From UTCFX2 sp002050125 (GTDB lineage: Bacteria > Chloroflexota > Anaerolineae > Anaerolineales > UBA4823), in contig JAOSJQ010000001.1 of NCBI GenBank assembly GCA_027494035.1, positions 806,001 to 870,000 of the forward strand: a stretch of 64,000 nucleotides of DNA, in the 5' to 3' direction. Under the pieces are notes generated by a model. The model ran no database searches, was not told the origin of the DNA, and saw only the letters and a list, made by a program, of their open reading frames with translations. This document shows positions 27,935 through 36,823 of this stretch, piece after piece. A program made the position numbers and the translations under genes. Position 1 is the stretch's first letter. Each line of letters opens with the position of its first letter.

Positions 27935-29008
27935 CTAGCAAATCCGCGGCAGCATCTCCCCCGCCAGCCGCTCGATCACGCGGGTGCTCCCCAGGCGGGT
28001 CTTGAGCATCACTCGACCGGCGTGATTCTCCACCACCCGACCGATCCGTACGCTCGCCTCGCCGTAGCGCTGACCGCGCAGCGCCCGCAGCGCCCGCTCC
28101 GCCCCCTCTTCGGCGACGATCGCCGCCAGCCGCCCCTCGTTTGCCAGGTAGAGCGGGTCGAACCCCAGCGCCTCGCACGCCGCCTGCACCGCTGGGCGCA
28201 CCGGGATCGCCGCCTCATCGAGCAGAATCCCTACCTGCGACTGCGCTGCGATCTCGTTGAGCGTGGTCGCCAGCCCGCCGCGGGTCGGGTCGCGCAGCAC
28301 GTGCACCTCGGCGCCGCTCTCCAGCAGCGCCTCCACCAGCCCGTTCAGCGGCGCGGTGTCGCTTTCCACCTCGATCTCGAAGCCCAACTCGCCTCTGGCG
28401 CGCACCACCGCCATGCCGTGGTCGCCCAGCGGACCCGAGAGCAGCACTGCGTCGCCCGGGCGCGCCTGCGCCCCGCCGATCTTCAGCCCCTTCCGCCGCA
28501 CGCCCAGACCGGTGGTGTTGATGAACAACCTATCCGCCTTGCCGCGCTCCACCACCTTGGTATCCCCCGCCACGATCGCCACACCCGCTTCCTGCGCCGC
28601 CTCCATCATCGAGTGGATTACGCGTTCCAGCGTCCGCATCTCCAACCCCTCTTCCAGGATGAACCCGGCTGTGAGATAGAGCGGCTTCGCCCCCAGCATC
28701 GCGACGTCGTTCACTGTCCCGCACACCGCCAGCCGTCCGATGTCCCCGCCAGGGAAGAACAGCGGCGTAACCACGTGCGAATCCGTGCTGAGCGCCAGCT
28801 CCAACTCCTCGCCCAGTTCCAGCGGCGCCGCGTCGTCGCCTGTGCGCAGGATCGGGTTATCGAAGTGCGGCAGAAACAGCCGTTCCACCAAATCGTGGGT
28901 CATCTTGCCCCCGCTGCCATGCCCCAACACGATCCGCTCCTGGTGCGGCAGCGGTATCGGGCAGACCGGTCCTTCTTCCAGCGTCACGCGCTTGTGTTCA
29001 GCGTCCAT
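27935..29008 (-). CDS. hypE: Hydrogenase maturation protein HypE
   Basis: HypE of 357 residues, an AIR-synthase-like ATPase that dehydrates a carbamoyl group on its own C-terminal cysteine to the cyanide ligand of [NiFe] hydrogenase. GHGSGGKMTHDLVERLFLPHF opens the mature fold, RTGDDAAP, STDSHVVTPLFFPGGDIGRLAVCGTVNDVAMLGA and DPTRGGLATTLNEIA follow. The chain ends PRIC, the essential carboxyl-terminal cysteine. It is the last gene of the hyp operon, starting 22 bases after the repaired hypD stop. A tRNA-Ser lies downstream. Confidence 0.96.
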   Translation of the reverse strand: MDAEHKRVTLEEGPVCPIPLPHQERIVLGHGSGGKMTHDLVERLFLPHFDNPILRTGDDAAPLELGEELELALSTDSHVVTPLFFPGGDIGRLAVCGTVNDVAMLGAKPLYLTAGFILEEGLEMRTLERVIHSMMEAAQEAGVAIVAGDTKVVERGKADRLFINTTGLGVRRKGLKIGGAQARPGDAVLLSGPLGDHGMAVVRARGELGFEIEVESDTAPLNGLVEALLESGAEVHVLRDPTRGGLATTLNEIAAQSQVGILLDEAAIPVRPAVQAACEALGFDPLYLANEGRLAAIVAEEGAERALRALRGQRYGEASVRIGRVVENHAGRVMLKTRLGSTRVIERLAGEMLPRIC

Positions 29009-29030
29009 CTATATCAGCCTGCCTCCCGGT

Positions 29031-30119
29031 TCACGGCTGCCGCTTGTAACGATAATAGGCGGCGCAAGCCCCTCCGCCGAGACCATCGGCGCGCCGAGCG
29101 GGCTTTCCGGCGTGCACTCCCGCCCAAATGCTGGGCACTCAACCGGCTTTTTTCAGCCCTTGCAGCACCAGCCCGGCGATGCACAACGCCGATTCCTGGG
29201 TCTGGATCTGACCCACCGCAAAGCGCTGCTCGGCGTCGAACTCCGCCAGTTCGCGCCGCAGCCTCCAGCCGCTCTGCGGGATCACGCCGATCCCGCGCCA
29301 CCCCATGTCGCACGGCTCGAACACCTGCTCGATCACCTGCTGCGCCGCACGGTTGCCTTCGTAGGTCACCAGCCGCTTGTACGCGTTGCGGACTTCCAGC
29401 CGCCTCCCCTCCAGCATCTGCAGCGTTTCCAGAATCCCCTGGGCGATGTCCAGCGGCTCGAATCCGGTCACGGTCATCGGCACGCTGTAGCGCTGCGCCA
29501 ACGGCGGGTACTCCCAATAGCCCATCACGGTGCACACGTGCCCCGCCAGCAAAAAGCCCTGCACCCGGTTGTGCGGCGAAGCCAGGATGACTTCCATCGC
29601 CGGCGGCACGCGCACCTGCGAGACCAGCACGCTAAAGTTGCGCAGCCCTTGCGCCCGCGCCTGCAGCACGCACATCGCGTTCGCCGGGGCGGTCGTCTCG
29701 AACCCAATCGCAAAGAACACCACCTCGCGGTCGGGGTTTTGCCGGGCGATTTCGAGGGCGTCCAGCGGCGAATAGACCACTCGCACTTCGCCGCCCGCCG
29801 CCCGCACCGAGAACAGGTCGCGCCCGCTGCCCGGCACGCGCAGCATATCTCCGTAAGAGGTGAAAATCACTTGGGGGCGGGAAGCGATCTCTAGCCCGCG
29901 GTCGATCAATTCGAGCGGCGTCACGCACACCGGGCAGCCCGGCCCGTGCACCAGTTCCAACTCTGGCGGCAGAAGCTGATCCAGCCCGTAATGCAGGATC
30001 GCGTGCGTTTGCCCGCCGCAGATTTCCATCAGCACCCAGGGCTGCCGCACGGTCTGGCGGATCGCCTCGATCACGCGATGCACCTGCGCCGCCGCGCGAT
30101 ATTCTTCCAAGTACTTCAT
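29031..30119 (-). CDS. hypD: Hydrogenase maturation protein HypD; two compensating frameshifts near 29148-29153 and 29069-29072
   Basis: HypD of about 362 residues after repair, the iron-sulfur scaffold on which the Fe(CN)2CO group is built. MEICGGQTHAILHYGLDQLLP, HGPGCPVCVTP, GFETTAPANA and GFLLAGHVCTVMG are the conserved cysteine-bearing motifs. The uninterrupted frame ends at LQGLKKAG, short of the C-terminus. Dropping one A in the A6 run (29148-29153) and adding one G in the G4 run (29069-29072) restores ECPAFGRECTP...SAEGACAAYYRYKRQP, which is the normal tail with its cluster cysteines. It overlaps hypC by four bases (ATGA). Confidence 0.93.
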
Positions 30120-30397
30120 TCTTTTGCCTCAGACCCGCGCACCGCCGTCCCGCTGAAACCGCCCTCCTCCCCCAGACTGTCGATCTCCGCCAATAGCGCC
30201 AGCGTCTCCTGCGCTTCGGCTTCATCGATCAGGTTGAGCGCAAAACCGACGTGTACCAGCGCGTAATCGCCCACCTGCGCTTCGGGAACGTATGCCAGGC
30301 AGACTTCGCGCCTCACGCCGCCGAAATCCACCTTGCCCATCGTCAACCCGCCGCGCTGGTAAATTTCGATAATCTTACCCGGCACTCCTAAACACAT
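30116..30397 (-). CDS. hypC: Hydrogenase maturation chaperone HypC
   Basis: A 93-residue HypC/HupF/HybG chaperone. It begins MCLGVPGKIIEI, with the essential Cys2 that holds the iron-cyanide group with HypD and then binds the hydrogenase large subunit precursor. The middle has the GDYALVHVGFALNLIDEAEA signature. The C-terminal 15 residues are acidic and variable. The stop overlaps the hypD start (ATGA), which fits the HypC-HypD complex. A possible GGAG ribosome site precedes it. Confidence 0.95.
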   Translation of the reverse strand: MCLGVPGKIIEIYQRGGLTMGKVDFGGVRREVCLAYVPEAQVGDYALVHVGFALNLIDEAEAQETLALLAEIDSLGEEGGFSGTAVRGSEAKE

Positions 30398-30410
30398 AAA
30401 CAGGCTCCTC

Positions 30411-32777
30411 TTATTCGGTCTTTTTACCGATACCGTTCAATTTTACTGCTGCCGCCACAGCCTGCCCAAGCGACAAGCCCCCGTCGTTGGCTGGCGTCTG
30501 CCGGTGCAGGTAGATCTCGAAGCCGGCTTCTTGCAGCAGCCCGGCGCTGACCGTCAGCAGGTACGAATTTTGCCACACCCCGCCGCTCAGCGCCACTTTG
30601 TTGATCCCGCTTTCAGCCCGCAGTTGGCTGCAGGCTTCGAGCGTCAGTTTTGCCACGCCGTTGTGAAAACGGGCTGCGATGGTCGCAATCCCGGCGCCGG
30701 CGCGCAGGTCTTCCAGCGCCTGGCGCAGCATCGGCGCCGGGTCGATGACGCCGTCCCGCAATTCGAACGGGTAAAAGCGCGGTTCGCGCCCATCCAGCCC
30801 GGCTTCCAACTCGATCGCGGCTTGCGCCTCGTAGTTCACCGTCTGGCGAACGCCAATCAGCGCCGCTACCGCGTCGAACAGCCGCCCCATGCTCGAGGTA
30901 TCCGGACAATTGATCCTCGATCGGAGCTGCCCGCGCAGCGCTTCGAGCGGCGCAATCGCCGCCTCTTTCTGTTCGAGCGCGTAACGCACCGGCGGCAAAT
31001 CCTCAGCCCAATCCAACCCGGCGCGCTCCAGCCATGCCAGCGCCATACGCCACGGCGCGCGCGCCGCCTGGTCCCCGCCCGGCAGCGGGGCGTATTGCAG
31101 GTGCAGCGCGCGCCGGTAAGCGCCGTAATCCGCCAGCAGCACCTCGCCGCCCCAGATCGCTCCGTCCTCGCCGTAGCCGGTCCCGTCGAAAGCCACTCCG
31201 ATCACCTGCGTCCCCTCGCTCAGCCCGTTCTCTGCCATACAAGCCGCGATGTGGGCATGGTGGTGCTGCACCCCCACCGCACTGAGCCCCTGCGCTTCAG
31301 CCCGCCTCAGCGCATAGCGCGTCGCCATATAATCCGGGTGCAGATCATACGCGATCGCCTGCGGCTGGATACGGAACAGCCGCTCGAAATGCTCCACGCC
31401 CTGCTCGAACGATTCGAGCGTCTCGAGGTTCTCCATGTCGCCGATGTGATGGCTCAAAAAGGCGTAGCGCTGGCGCGTCAGGCAGAAAGTGTTTTTGAGC
31501 TCCGCCCCAACCCCCAGCACCGGCGGGACTTCAAAAGCCAGGCGCACCGGATCCGGCGCAAACCCGCGGGCGCGCCGCAGCGGGTACAACCCCGAGGCGC
31601 GCTTCTGCTCCTGCTCACGGCGCGTGGCGGGGAACATGCGCACCACCGAATCATCGCAGCGTATGTGGATCGGGCGGTTGTGCATCAAAAAAGCATCCGC
31701 CAGCGGCGCCAGCCGCGACCGCGCCGCTTCGTTTGTGGCGCAGATCGGCTCTTCGCTCAGGTTGCCGCTGGTCATCACCAGCGGCGGCAAGTCAAAGACC
31801 GGCGGCGTTGCGCCGGGTTGCGCAAACAGCAGATAGTGCAGCGGCGTGTAAGGCAGCATCACCCCCAACGTGTTCTGTCCGGGGGCGACCTCCGCGGCAA
31901 CCGGCGAATCGAACCGCCGCCGCACAATCACAATGGGACGTTCGCGCTGTTCCACCAGCCTGCGTTCCACCGGGCTCAACAGGCAGTGCGCCTGCACCCC
32001 TTCGATATCCGCCAGCATCAAAGCGAACGGCTTGTCCACCCGCAGTTTGCGGCGGCGCAGCTCGCGCACCGCTTCAATGTTAGTCGCGTCGCACGCCAGG
32101 TGAAAGCCCCCCAGCCCCTTGATCGCCAGGATCTTACCCTCGAACAGCAGATCGCGCGCCTTCAGGATCGCCGCATCGCCCTGCGCCAGTTCGCGGCTCT
32201 GCCCTCCAGCCTCCAACCAGACCTGCGGTCCGCACTGCGGGCAGGCGATCGGCTCGGCGTGGAAGCGCCGGTCGGTTGGGTCCTCGTACTCCGCCGCGCA
32301 TTCGGCGCACAGCGCGAACCCTGCCATGGTCGTGTTGCGCCGATCGTAGGGAATATCTTGGGTGATGGTGAAGCGCGGTCCACAGTTGGTGCAGTTGATA
32401 AAGGGGTAGCGGTAGCGCCGGTCCTGCGGGTCGAACAGCTCCCTGAGGCAATCGGCGCAGATGCTCACGTCCGGCGAAACCGGCTGGAACTCCACCGCCT
32501 GCGCCTCGGAATGGCGAATCTCAAAACCCTGGAAGCCATTCGCCGGGCGCCATTCGAGGCGCACCTCATCGATGCGCGCCAGCGTTGGCGCCTCGGCTTG
32601 AAGCGCTTGAACGAACTCCTCCAGATCCGCCCGCCGCCCGTCCAGTTCGATCTCCACCCCAGCGGAGGTGTTGCGCACCCAGCCGCTCAGACCATGCCGC
32701 AGCGCCAGGTTATAGACGAACGGACGAAACCCCACCCCCTGGACGATCCCGCCAACCCAGATCTGCGCGCCTTCCAA
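30411..32777 (-). CDS. hypF: Carbamoyltransferase HypF
   Basis: HypF of about 788 residues, which makes the carbamoyl adenylate and passes it to HypE. Domains in order: acylphosphatase (GIVQGVGFRPFVYNLA), two zinc fingers (CADC...CTNC and CAEC...CPQC, near residues 110-170), a YrdC-like domain (IKGLGGFHLACDA), and a Kae1-like carbamoyltransferase domain with GVQHHHAHIAACMAENGL and VALSGGVWQN. The longest frame reaches 32939, but that overlaps hypB by about 150 bases. TTG at 32777 follows GGAGG with six bases between and gives EGAQIWVGGIVQGVGF, so this start is chosen. Confidence 0.93.
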   Translation of the reverse strand: MEGAQIWVGGIVQGVGFRPFVYNLALRHGLSGWVRNTSAGVEIELDGRRADLEEFVQALQAEAPTLARIDEVRLEWRPANGFQGFEIRHSEAQAVEFQPVSPDVSICADCLRELFDPQDRRYRYPFINCTNCGPRFTITQDIPYDRRNTTMAGFALCAECAAEYEDPTDRRFHAEPIACPQCGPQVWLEAGGQSRELAQGDAAILKARDLLFEGKILAIKGLGGFHLACDATNIEAVRELRRRKLRVDKPFALMLADIEGVQAHCLLSPVERRLVEQRERPIVIVRRRFDSPVAAEVAPGQNTLGVMLPYTPLHYLLFAQPGATPPVFDLPPLVMTSGNLSEEPICATNEAARSRLAPLADAFLMHNRPIHIRCDDSVVRMFPATRREQEQKRASGLYPLRRARGFAPDPVRLAFEVPPVLGVGAELKNTFCLTRQRYAFLSHHIGDMENLETLESFEQGVEHFERLFRIQPQAIAYDLHPDYMATRYALRRAEAQGLSAVGVQHHHAHIAACMAENGLSEGTQVIGVAFDGTGYGEDGAIWGGEVLLADYGAYRRALHLQYAPLPGGDQAARAPWRMALAWLERAGLDWAEDLPPVRYALEQKEAAIAPLEALRGQLRSRINCPDTSSMGRLFDAVAALIGVRQTVNYEAQAAIELEAGLDGREPRFYPFELRDGVIDPAPMLRQALEDLRAGAGIATIAARFHNGVAKLTLEACSQLRAESGINKVALSGGVWQNSYLLTVSAGLLQEAGFEIYLHRQTPANDGGLSLGQAVAAAVKLNGIGKKTE

Positions 32778-32790
32778 CTTCCGCCTCCGC

Positions 32791-33468
32791 TCAAGCCCTC
32801 TGCCGCCGGGCTTGCGCCGCGAGCCAGGCGGTCCAGGCTTCCAACCCTTCGCCGGTGCGGCATGAAAGCGGAAACACCGCCAATCCGGGGTTGAGCGCTT
32901 CCACGCCGCGCCGGAAGTAATCCATGTCGAAAGGCACATAAGGCAGCAGATCGATCTTGTTGATGATCAGCGCGTCCACCCCGCGATAGATGTTGGGATA
33001 CTTGTAGGGCTTGTCATCGCCCTCCGGCACCGAGGCGATCAGCACATTACAGTGCGTCCCAAGCTGAAAGCTCGCCGGGCAGATCAGGTTGCCCACATTT
33101 TCCACGATCAGCAAGTCGAGCTGTTTCAGGTCGAACTGCGGCAGCGCAGCCTGGAACATCACCGCGTCCAGGTGACAGTCTCCGCCGGTGTTGATCTGCA
33201 CCGCCAGTACGCCCTGCGCGCTGATCTTGTCGGCGTCGATCGTGACCGGTGCCGTGTCACCTTCGACCACCGCCAGGCGCAGCTGCCCCGCCAGCGCCTC
33301 AATCGTGCGCAGGATCAGGCTGGTCTTCCCCGCCCCCGGCGAAGCCATCATGTTGATCGCAACCACCCCCTGCTCATCCAGCCTGCGTCGGTTTTCCTGA
33401 GCAAGCAGATCATTCGCATTCAGAATTTGTTCGACAATGGCGATCCTTTGAACCACAGTCGACCTCAC
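32791..33468 (-). CDS. hypB: Hydrogenase nickel incorporation GTPase HypB
   Basis: A 225-residue GTPase that delivers nickel with HypA. MMASPGAGKTSLILRT (residues 40-55) is the P-loop, VVEGDTAP and NTGGDCHLDA near 67-100 carry the metal-site cysteine and histidine, and NKIDLLPYV gives guanine specificity. The histidine-rich nickel-storage N-terminus of some HypB proteins is absent; the start is short (RSTVVQRIAIVEQIL). It lies between hypA and hypF. Confidence 0.95.
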   Translation of the reverse strand: MRSTVVQRIAIVEQILNANDLLAQENRRRLDEQGVVAINMMASPGAGKTSLILRTIEALAGQLRLAVVEGDTAPVTIDADKISAQGVLAVQINTGGDCHLDAVMFQAALPQFDLKQLDLLIVENVGNLICPASFQLGTHCNVLIASVPEGDDKPYKYPNIYRGVDALIINKIDLLPYVPFDMDYFRRGVEALNPGLAVFPLSCRTGEGLEAWTAWLAAQARRQRA

Positions 33469-33504
33469 AGTCTCAATTCCACAGATAAAACGCGCCCACG
33501 CGCA

Positions 33505-33846
33505 TTATTCAACCTCGATCGAGTCGAGGTAAAACTCCTCGCCCGCCGCCACCTGGATGCGTTCGCTCCCGCAGCGCGGGCAGGCGAAGCTCTCGCCCCG
33601 TGGAGTGAAACGTTCTGTGCACTCCAGGCACAACAGTTCGAACGGCACCCGGCGGAAATTGAGCCGCGCGCCCTCGGCAGGCGTGTCTTTGCTGATTATA
33701 TCCCAATAGAACTGCACCGAATCGTCCACGATCGACGCCAGCTCCCCGATCACCAGGTTCAGCGTCACCACTCGCCTCGCCTGGGCTTGTTTAGCGTAGC
33801 GCAGCGTGATTTCCAGAATGCTTTCCGTTACGGCGAGTTCGTGCAT
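33505..33846 (-). CDS. hypA: Hydrogenase nickel metallochaperone HypA
   Basis: A 113-residue HypA/HybF. It begins MHELAVTESILEI, where His2 and Glu3 bind nickel, and contains a zinc site of CLEC and CPRC (residues 73-76 and 89-92). It is the first gene of the minus-strand hyp operon, 36 bases before hypB. Like HypB it works at the nickel step of [NiFe]-enzyme maturation; HypA can also serve urease, but no urease genes are present. Confidence 0.95.
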   Translation of the reverse strand: MHELAVTESILEITLRYAKQAQARRVVTLNLVIGELASIVDDSVQFYWDIISKDTPAEGARLNFRRVPFELLCLECTERFTPRGESFACPRCGSERIQVAAGEEFYLDSIEVE

Positions 33847-34028
33847 AGGCGATCTACATTAGCGATAGCGGTGCATCGCGCCGCTAATTCAGCGCCGCGG
33901 TTCGGCTACCCGCAAACGCGGCAGAATTAATTCTACCTCATTCGCCCCAATCGTTTGATTTCCCTTATAATTCAGCGGGAAGCACGCCCTTCCACTCATC
34001 TGACCCGGAAGAGTTTGCTCAAACGACG

Positions 34029-35216
34029 ATGAATAAAATTGGCAGTCTCACCAGTTTGTGGAAAAACGTCGGCGAAGCCGACCTGCGCCCGTTTCGCGAC
34101 CAGGCTCTGGCTGGGGTGCGGATCGCCATCGTCGGCGAGCCAGGCTCGGGGCGCGCGGCGCTGGCTGACCAGATGCGCCGCGACCCAAACCGCCCCCAAC
34201 TTGCCAGCGACGCGCCGGTCCTGACACTCGATCTCGAATCAGCCAGCCAGGCTGCTACCGCTGACCTCATTATCCTGCTCATCCCCGCCGGGAAACGCGA
34301 TATCAGCCGCGAACGAGCGCTGGTGCAGTATTGGCAGAACCACGGTCAGCGGGCGCTGGTTTTCATCAATCAGGATAACCCGGATCAAGTCCAGCCTTCG
34401 GCTGACGCTCAGGCGCTCAGTCCCTCGACCGTTCAACCCGGCTGGCGAGTGATCAGCGGTTCCGTCTCCGACACCCGCTTCCTGGTGGAAAAATTTGTCC
34501 CGGCGGTGATCGAACTCGTCCCGGGCTTGCTTCTGGCGCTCGGGCGGTATTTCCCACTCTTCCGGCTCAAAATTGCCCATTTCCTGATCAACGACACCAG
34601 CTTTTCGAACGCCGCCTATGCCATGAGCACCGGTCTGGCGGAACTCGTCGCCGTGCTGGATCTCCCAATCACCATTGCCGATACCATTGTCCTCACCAAA
34701 TCGCAGGCTTTCCTGGTCTACAAACTCGGTCTGGCTTTGGGCTACTCTACCAATTGGAAGGATTACGTCGCGGAGTTTGGCGGGGTGTTGGGCGGGGGTT
34801 TCGTGTGGCGCAACATCGCCCGCTCGCTTGTCGGGCTGATCCCGCTCTGGGGGATCATCCCCAAGACCGCCATCGCTTACGCGGGGACCTATGTGGTGGG
34901 CAACGTGGTTCTACAGTGGTACCTGACCGGCAAACACCTCTCCAAGCCGCAGATGCGCCAACTCTATTCCAGAGCCTTAGAGCAGGGTCGCGCCCTCGCC
35001 CGCACTCTGGCGGCGCGCATGCCGCGCCCCCGTTTGCGGCTTTCGTTCCGCTTGCCCTGGTCGCGGCGGCCGCGCCTGAGCGCCCCGGCGGATCCGCAAC
35101 TCCCCGCCCCGCAGAAAACCAAGCCGGCGAAACGCCGTCAGGTCTGCCCGAACTGCGGGAAGACCAACAGCCGAGACGCCAGATTTTGCCAGTACTGTGG
35201 AACTGCTTTCAACTGA
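34029..35216 (+). CDS. DUF697 membrane protein with degenerate GTPase domain and C-terminal zinc ribbon
   Basis: A 395-residue protein. Residues 28-160 look like a worn GTPase: the P-loop position reads GEPGSGRAAL, where the usual GK[ST] has become GRA. DLIILLIPAGKRD and VFINQDNPDQ take the places of the later motifs. Residues 165-320 contain a hydrophobic DUF697-like region (ADTIVLTKSQAFLVYKLGLALG; GLIPLWGIIPKTAIAYAGTYVVG). The tail has a Pro/Arg linker and CPNC...CQYC zinc ribbon. The altered P-loop suggests that nucleotide hydrolysis is lost. It faces the convergent kinase gene 14 bases away. Function is unknown. Confidence 0.7.
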   Translation: MNKIGSLTSLWKNVGEADLRPFRDQALAGVRIAIVGEPGSGRAALADQMRRDPNRPQLASDAPVLTLDLESASQAATADLIILLIPAGKRDISRERALVQYWQNHGQRALVFINQDNPDQVQPSADAQALSPSTVQPGWRVISGSVSDTRFLVEKFVPAVIELVPGLLLALGRYFPLFRLKIAHFLINDTSFSNAAYAMSTGLAELVAVLDLPITIADTIVLTKSQAFLVYKLGLALGYSTNWKDYVAEFGGVLGGGFVWRNIARSLVGLIPLWGIIPKTAIAYAGTYVVGNVVLQWYLTGKHLSKPQMRQLYSRALEQGRALARTLAARMPRPRLRLSFRLPWSRRPRLSAPADPQLPAPQKTKPAKRRQVCPNCGKTNSRDARFCQYCGTAFN

Positions 35217-35230
35217 GATCGAGCTGAGCC

Positions 35231-36814
35231 TTACAGCCGGTCCAAGCCGTCTTCGCCGTACTCGTTGATCGAGCGCGCACAGCGAAACCCGACATCATCC
35301 CGCCCTTCCTCGATCCACAGCCAGGAGCGCGCCGTCAGCCGCACCGCAATGCCCCCAAATTCCCGCCAGGATCCGCCGCGCAGCACGTGCATAAATGGAC
35401 CCTGGTATTCGCTGCCGGTCCACTCCCAGACGTTGCCCACCATATCCCACACGCCGTACGGTCCCACCCCCTGCGGGTAACGATCGACCGGGGCGGTGCC
35501 TGCCACCTTAGACTCCCAGTTGTTGCAATATAACCCCTCCACCCATTCTTCCCCCCAGGGGTACGTCTGCCCATCGGCGCCGCGCGCAGCCTTTTCCCAT
35601 TCTTCTTCGGTCGGCAGACGGCAATCCAGCCATTCGCAAAACGCCAGCGCGTCGTTGAGGCTCACGCCCACCACTGGGTGCAGCCCTTTACCGCGCGGAT
35701 ACATCCCATCCTTCCAATCCGGCGGCGGGTTGCGCTGTGGAGCGAACTGCAGAAACTGCAGGTATTGAGAATTGGTGATCGGATAGCGCGTGATCTCGAA
35801 TGCCGGCAGACCGAGCAGATGCTGATCGCTGCCATAGCGAAACTCCCCGCCCGGGATAGTGATCCACTCGATTTCGAGCATTTCGCCTACGGGGAGTGTG
35901 AGCGGTCCGGTATCCCGTAAGGGTGGTCCGGGCAAGGGCGCAGCAGGATTGCCATTCATGACAATTGCCTCTGCCGGCAGCCGGGCGGGTTTTAACTGTC
36001 CCGTGATTGTGCGGCCGCGCCGCAGCGCTTTCCGGAAATCCACGACGGTGTCGAACCGGTTCGAAGCCAGGATCTCCATGCCGCGCAGTATTGCCCGCTC
36101 CACCGGTTGGCTGATTTGCGGGTTCAGTTCGCAGGGCGGCGCCAGGCGCTCACCGGTCACCCGTTCAATGCTCTCCGGAGGGCGCTTATTGGTCAACAGC
36201 ATATAAATCGTCGCCGCTAATGAGTATTGATCCGTGCGGGCGTCGGTCGAGCTGTGCCCATATTGCTCGATTGGAGAATAGCCAGGCGTGACTGCCCTGG
36301 CTGCCATGGTAGTTTTCCGACCCGGATCGTAGGTTTTGGCGACGCCAAAATCAACCAACATTGCCCGGTCTGCCCGGGTGATCTTGATGTTAGCCGGCTT
36401 GATATCCCGATGGATAACGGGAGGGCTTTGCGAATGCAAATAGTTGAGCGCGTCGCAAATCTGATCGATCCAGCCCAACACCTTGGCTTCGATCAGCGGC
36501 TGTTTCACCCGGTTCAGAATCTCCTGCAGGTCGTACCCATCGACGTACTCCATGACCAGGTATTGACCTTCGCTGGGCTCGGAAAAATAATCGATTACGC
36601 GTGGGAGGTTGGGGTGATGCAAGTTGGCGAGGATCATCGACTCGCGTTCGAACTGGCGCTGCGAATCCTCCCAGTAATCCAAGTTCTCTTTGATGGCGCA
36701 GACAGTCCCCTGGACGATGTCCTCCGCCTGATATACTGTGGCAAACCCCCCTTGACCAAGCTGTTGCAGGATGCGATAGCGGTTATGAACAATTTCACCG
36801 GGGTTGTGCGGCAT
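35231..36814 (-). CDS. Ser/Thr protein kinase fused to FGE-sulfatase-like domain
   Basis: A 527-residue protein. Residues 13-265 are a complete Hanks-type kinase: LGQGGFATVYQ glycine loop, AIKEN lysine, HRDIKPANIKI catalytic loop, LVDFGVAKT in the DFG position and the GYSPIEQYG activation segment. Residues 330-520 form an FGE-sulfatase fold (PAFEITRYPITNSQYLQFLQF; GAVPVDRYPQGVGPYGVWDMVGNVWEWT; VLRGGSW). No membrane helix is seen. The catalytic cysteines of formylglycine-generating enzyme are missing from the RGGSWREFGG region, so this domain likely binds rather than modifies. The PP2C gene lies nine bases upstream and is its likely antagonist. Confidence 0.9.
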   Translation of the reverse strand: MPHNPGEIVHNRYRILQQLGQGGFATVYQAEDIVQGTVCAIKENLDYWEDSQRQFERESMILANLHHPNLPRVIDYFSEPSEGQYLVMEYVDGYDLQEILNRVKQPLIEAKVLGWIDQICDALNYLHSQSPPVIHRDIKPANIKITRADRAMLVDFGVAKTYDPGRKTTMAARAVTPGYSPIEQYGHSSTDARTDQYSLAATIYMLLTNKRPPESIERVTGERLAPPCELNPQISQPVERAILRGMEILASNRFDTVVDFRKALRRGRTITGQLKPARLPAEAIVMNGNPAAPLPGPPLRDTGPLTLPVGEMLEIEWITIPGGEFRYGSDQHLLGLPAFEITRYPITNSQYLQFLQFAPQRNPPPDWKDGMYPRGKGLHPVVGVSLNDALAFCEWLDCRLPTEEEWEKAARGADGQTYPWGEEWVEGLYCNNWESKVAGTAPVDRYPQGVGPYGVWDMVGNVWEWTGSEYQGPFMHVLRGGSWREFGGIAVRLTARSWLWIEEGRDDVGFRCARSINEYGEDGLDRL

Positions 36815-36823
36815 CGCGTCCTG

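Noticed and set aside
35231..36814. Diversity-generating retroelement target
   Set aside because: The FGE fold is used by such targets, but there is no reverse transcriptase or template repeat anywhere in the window and no A-biased variable region.
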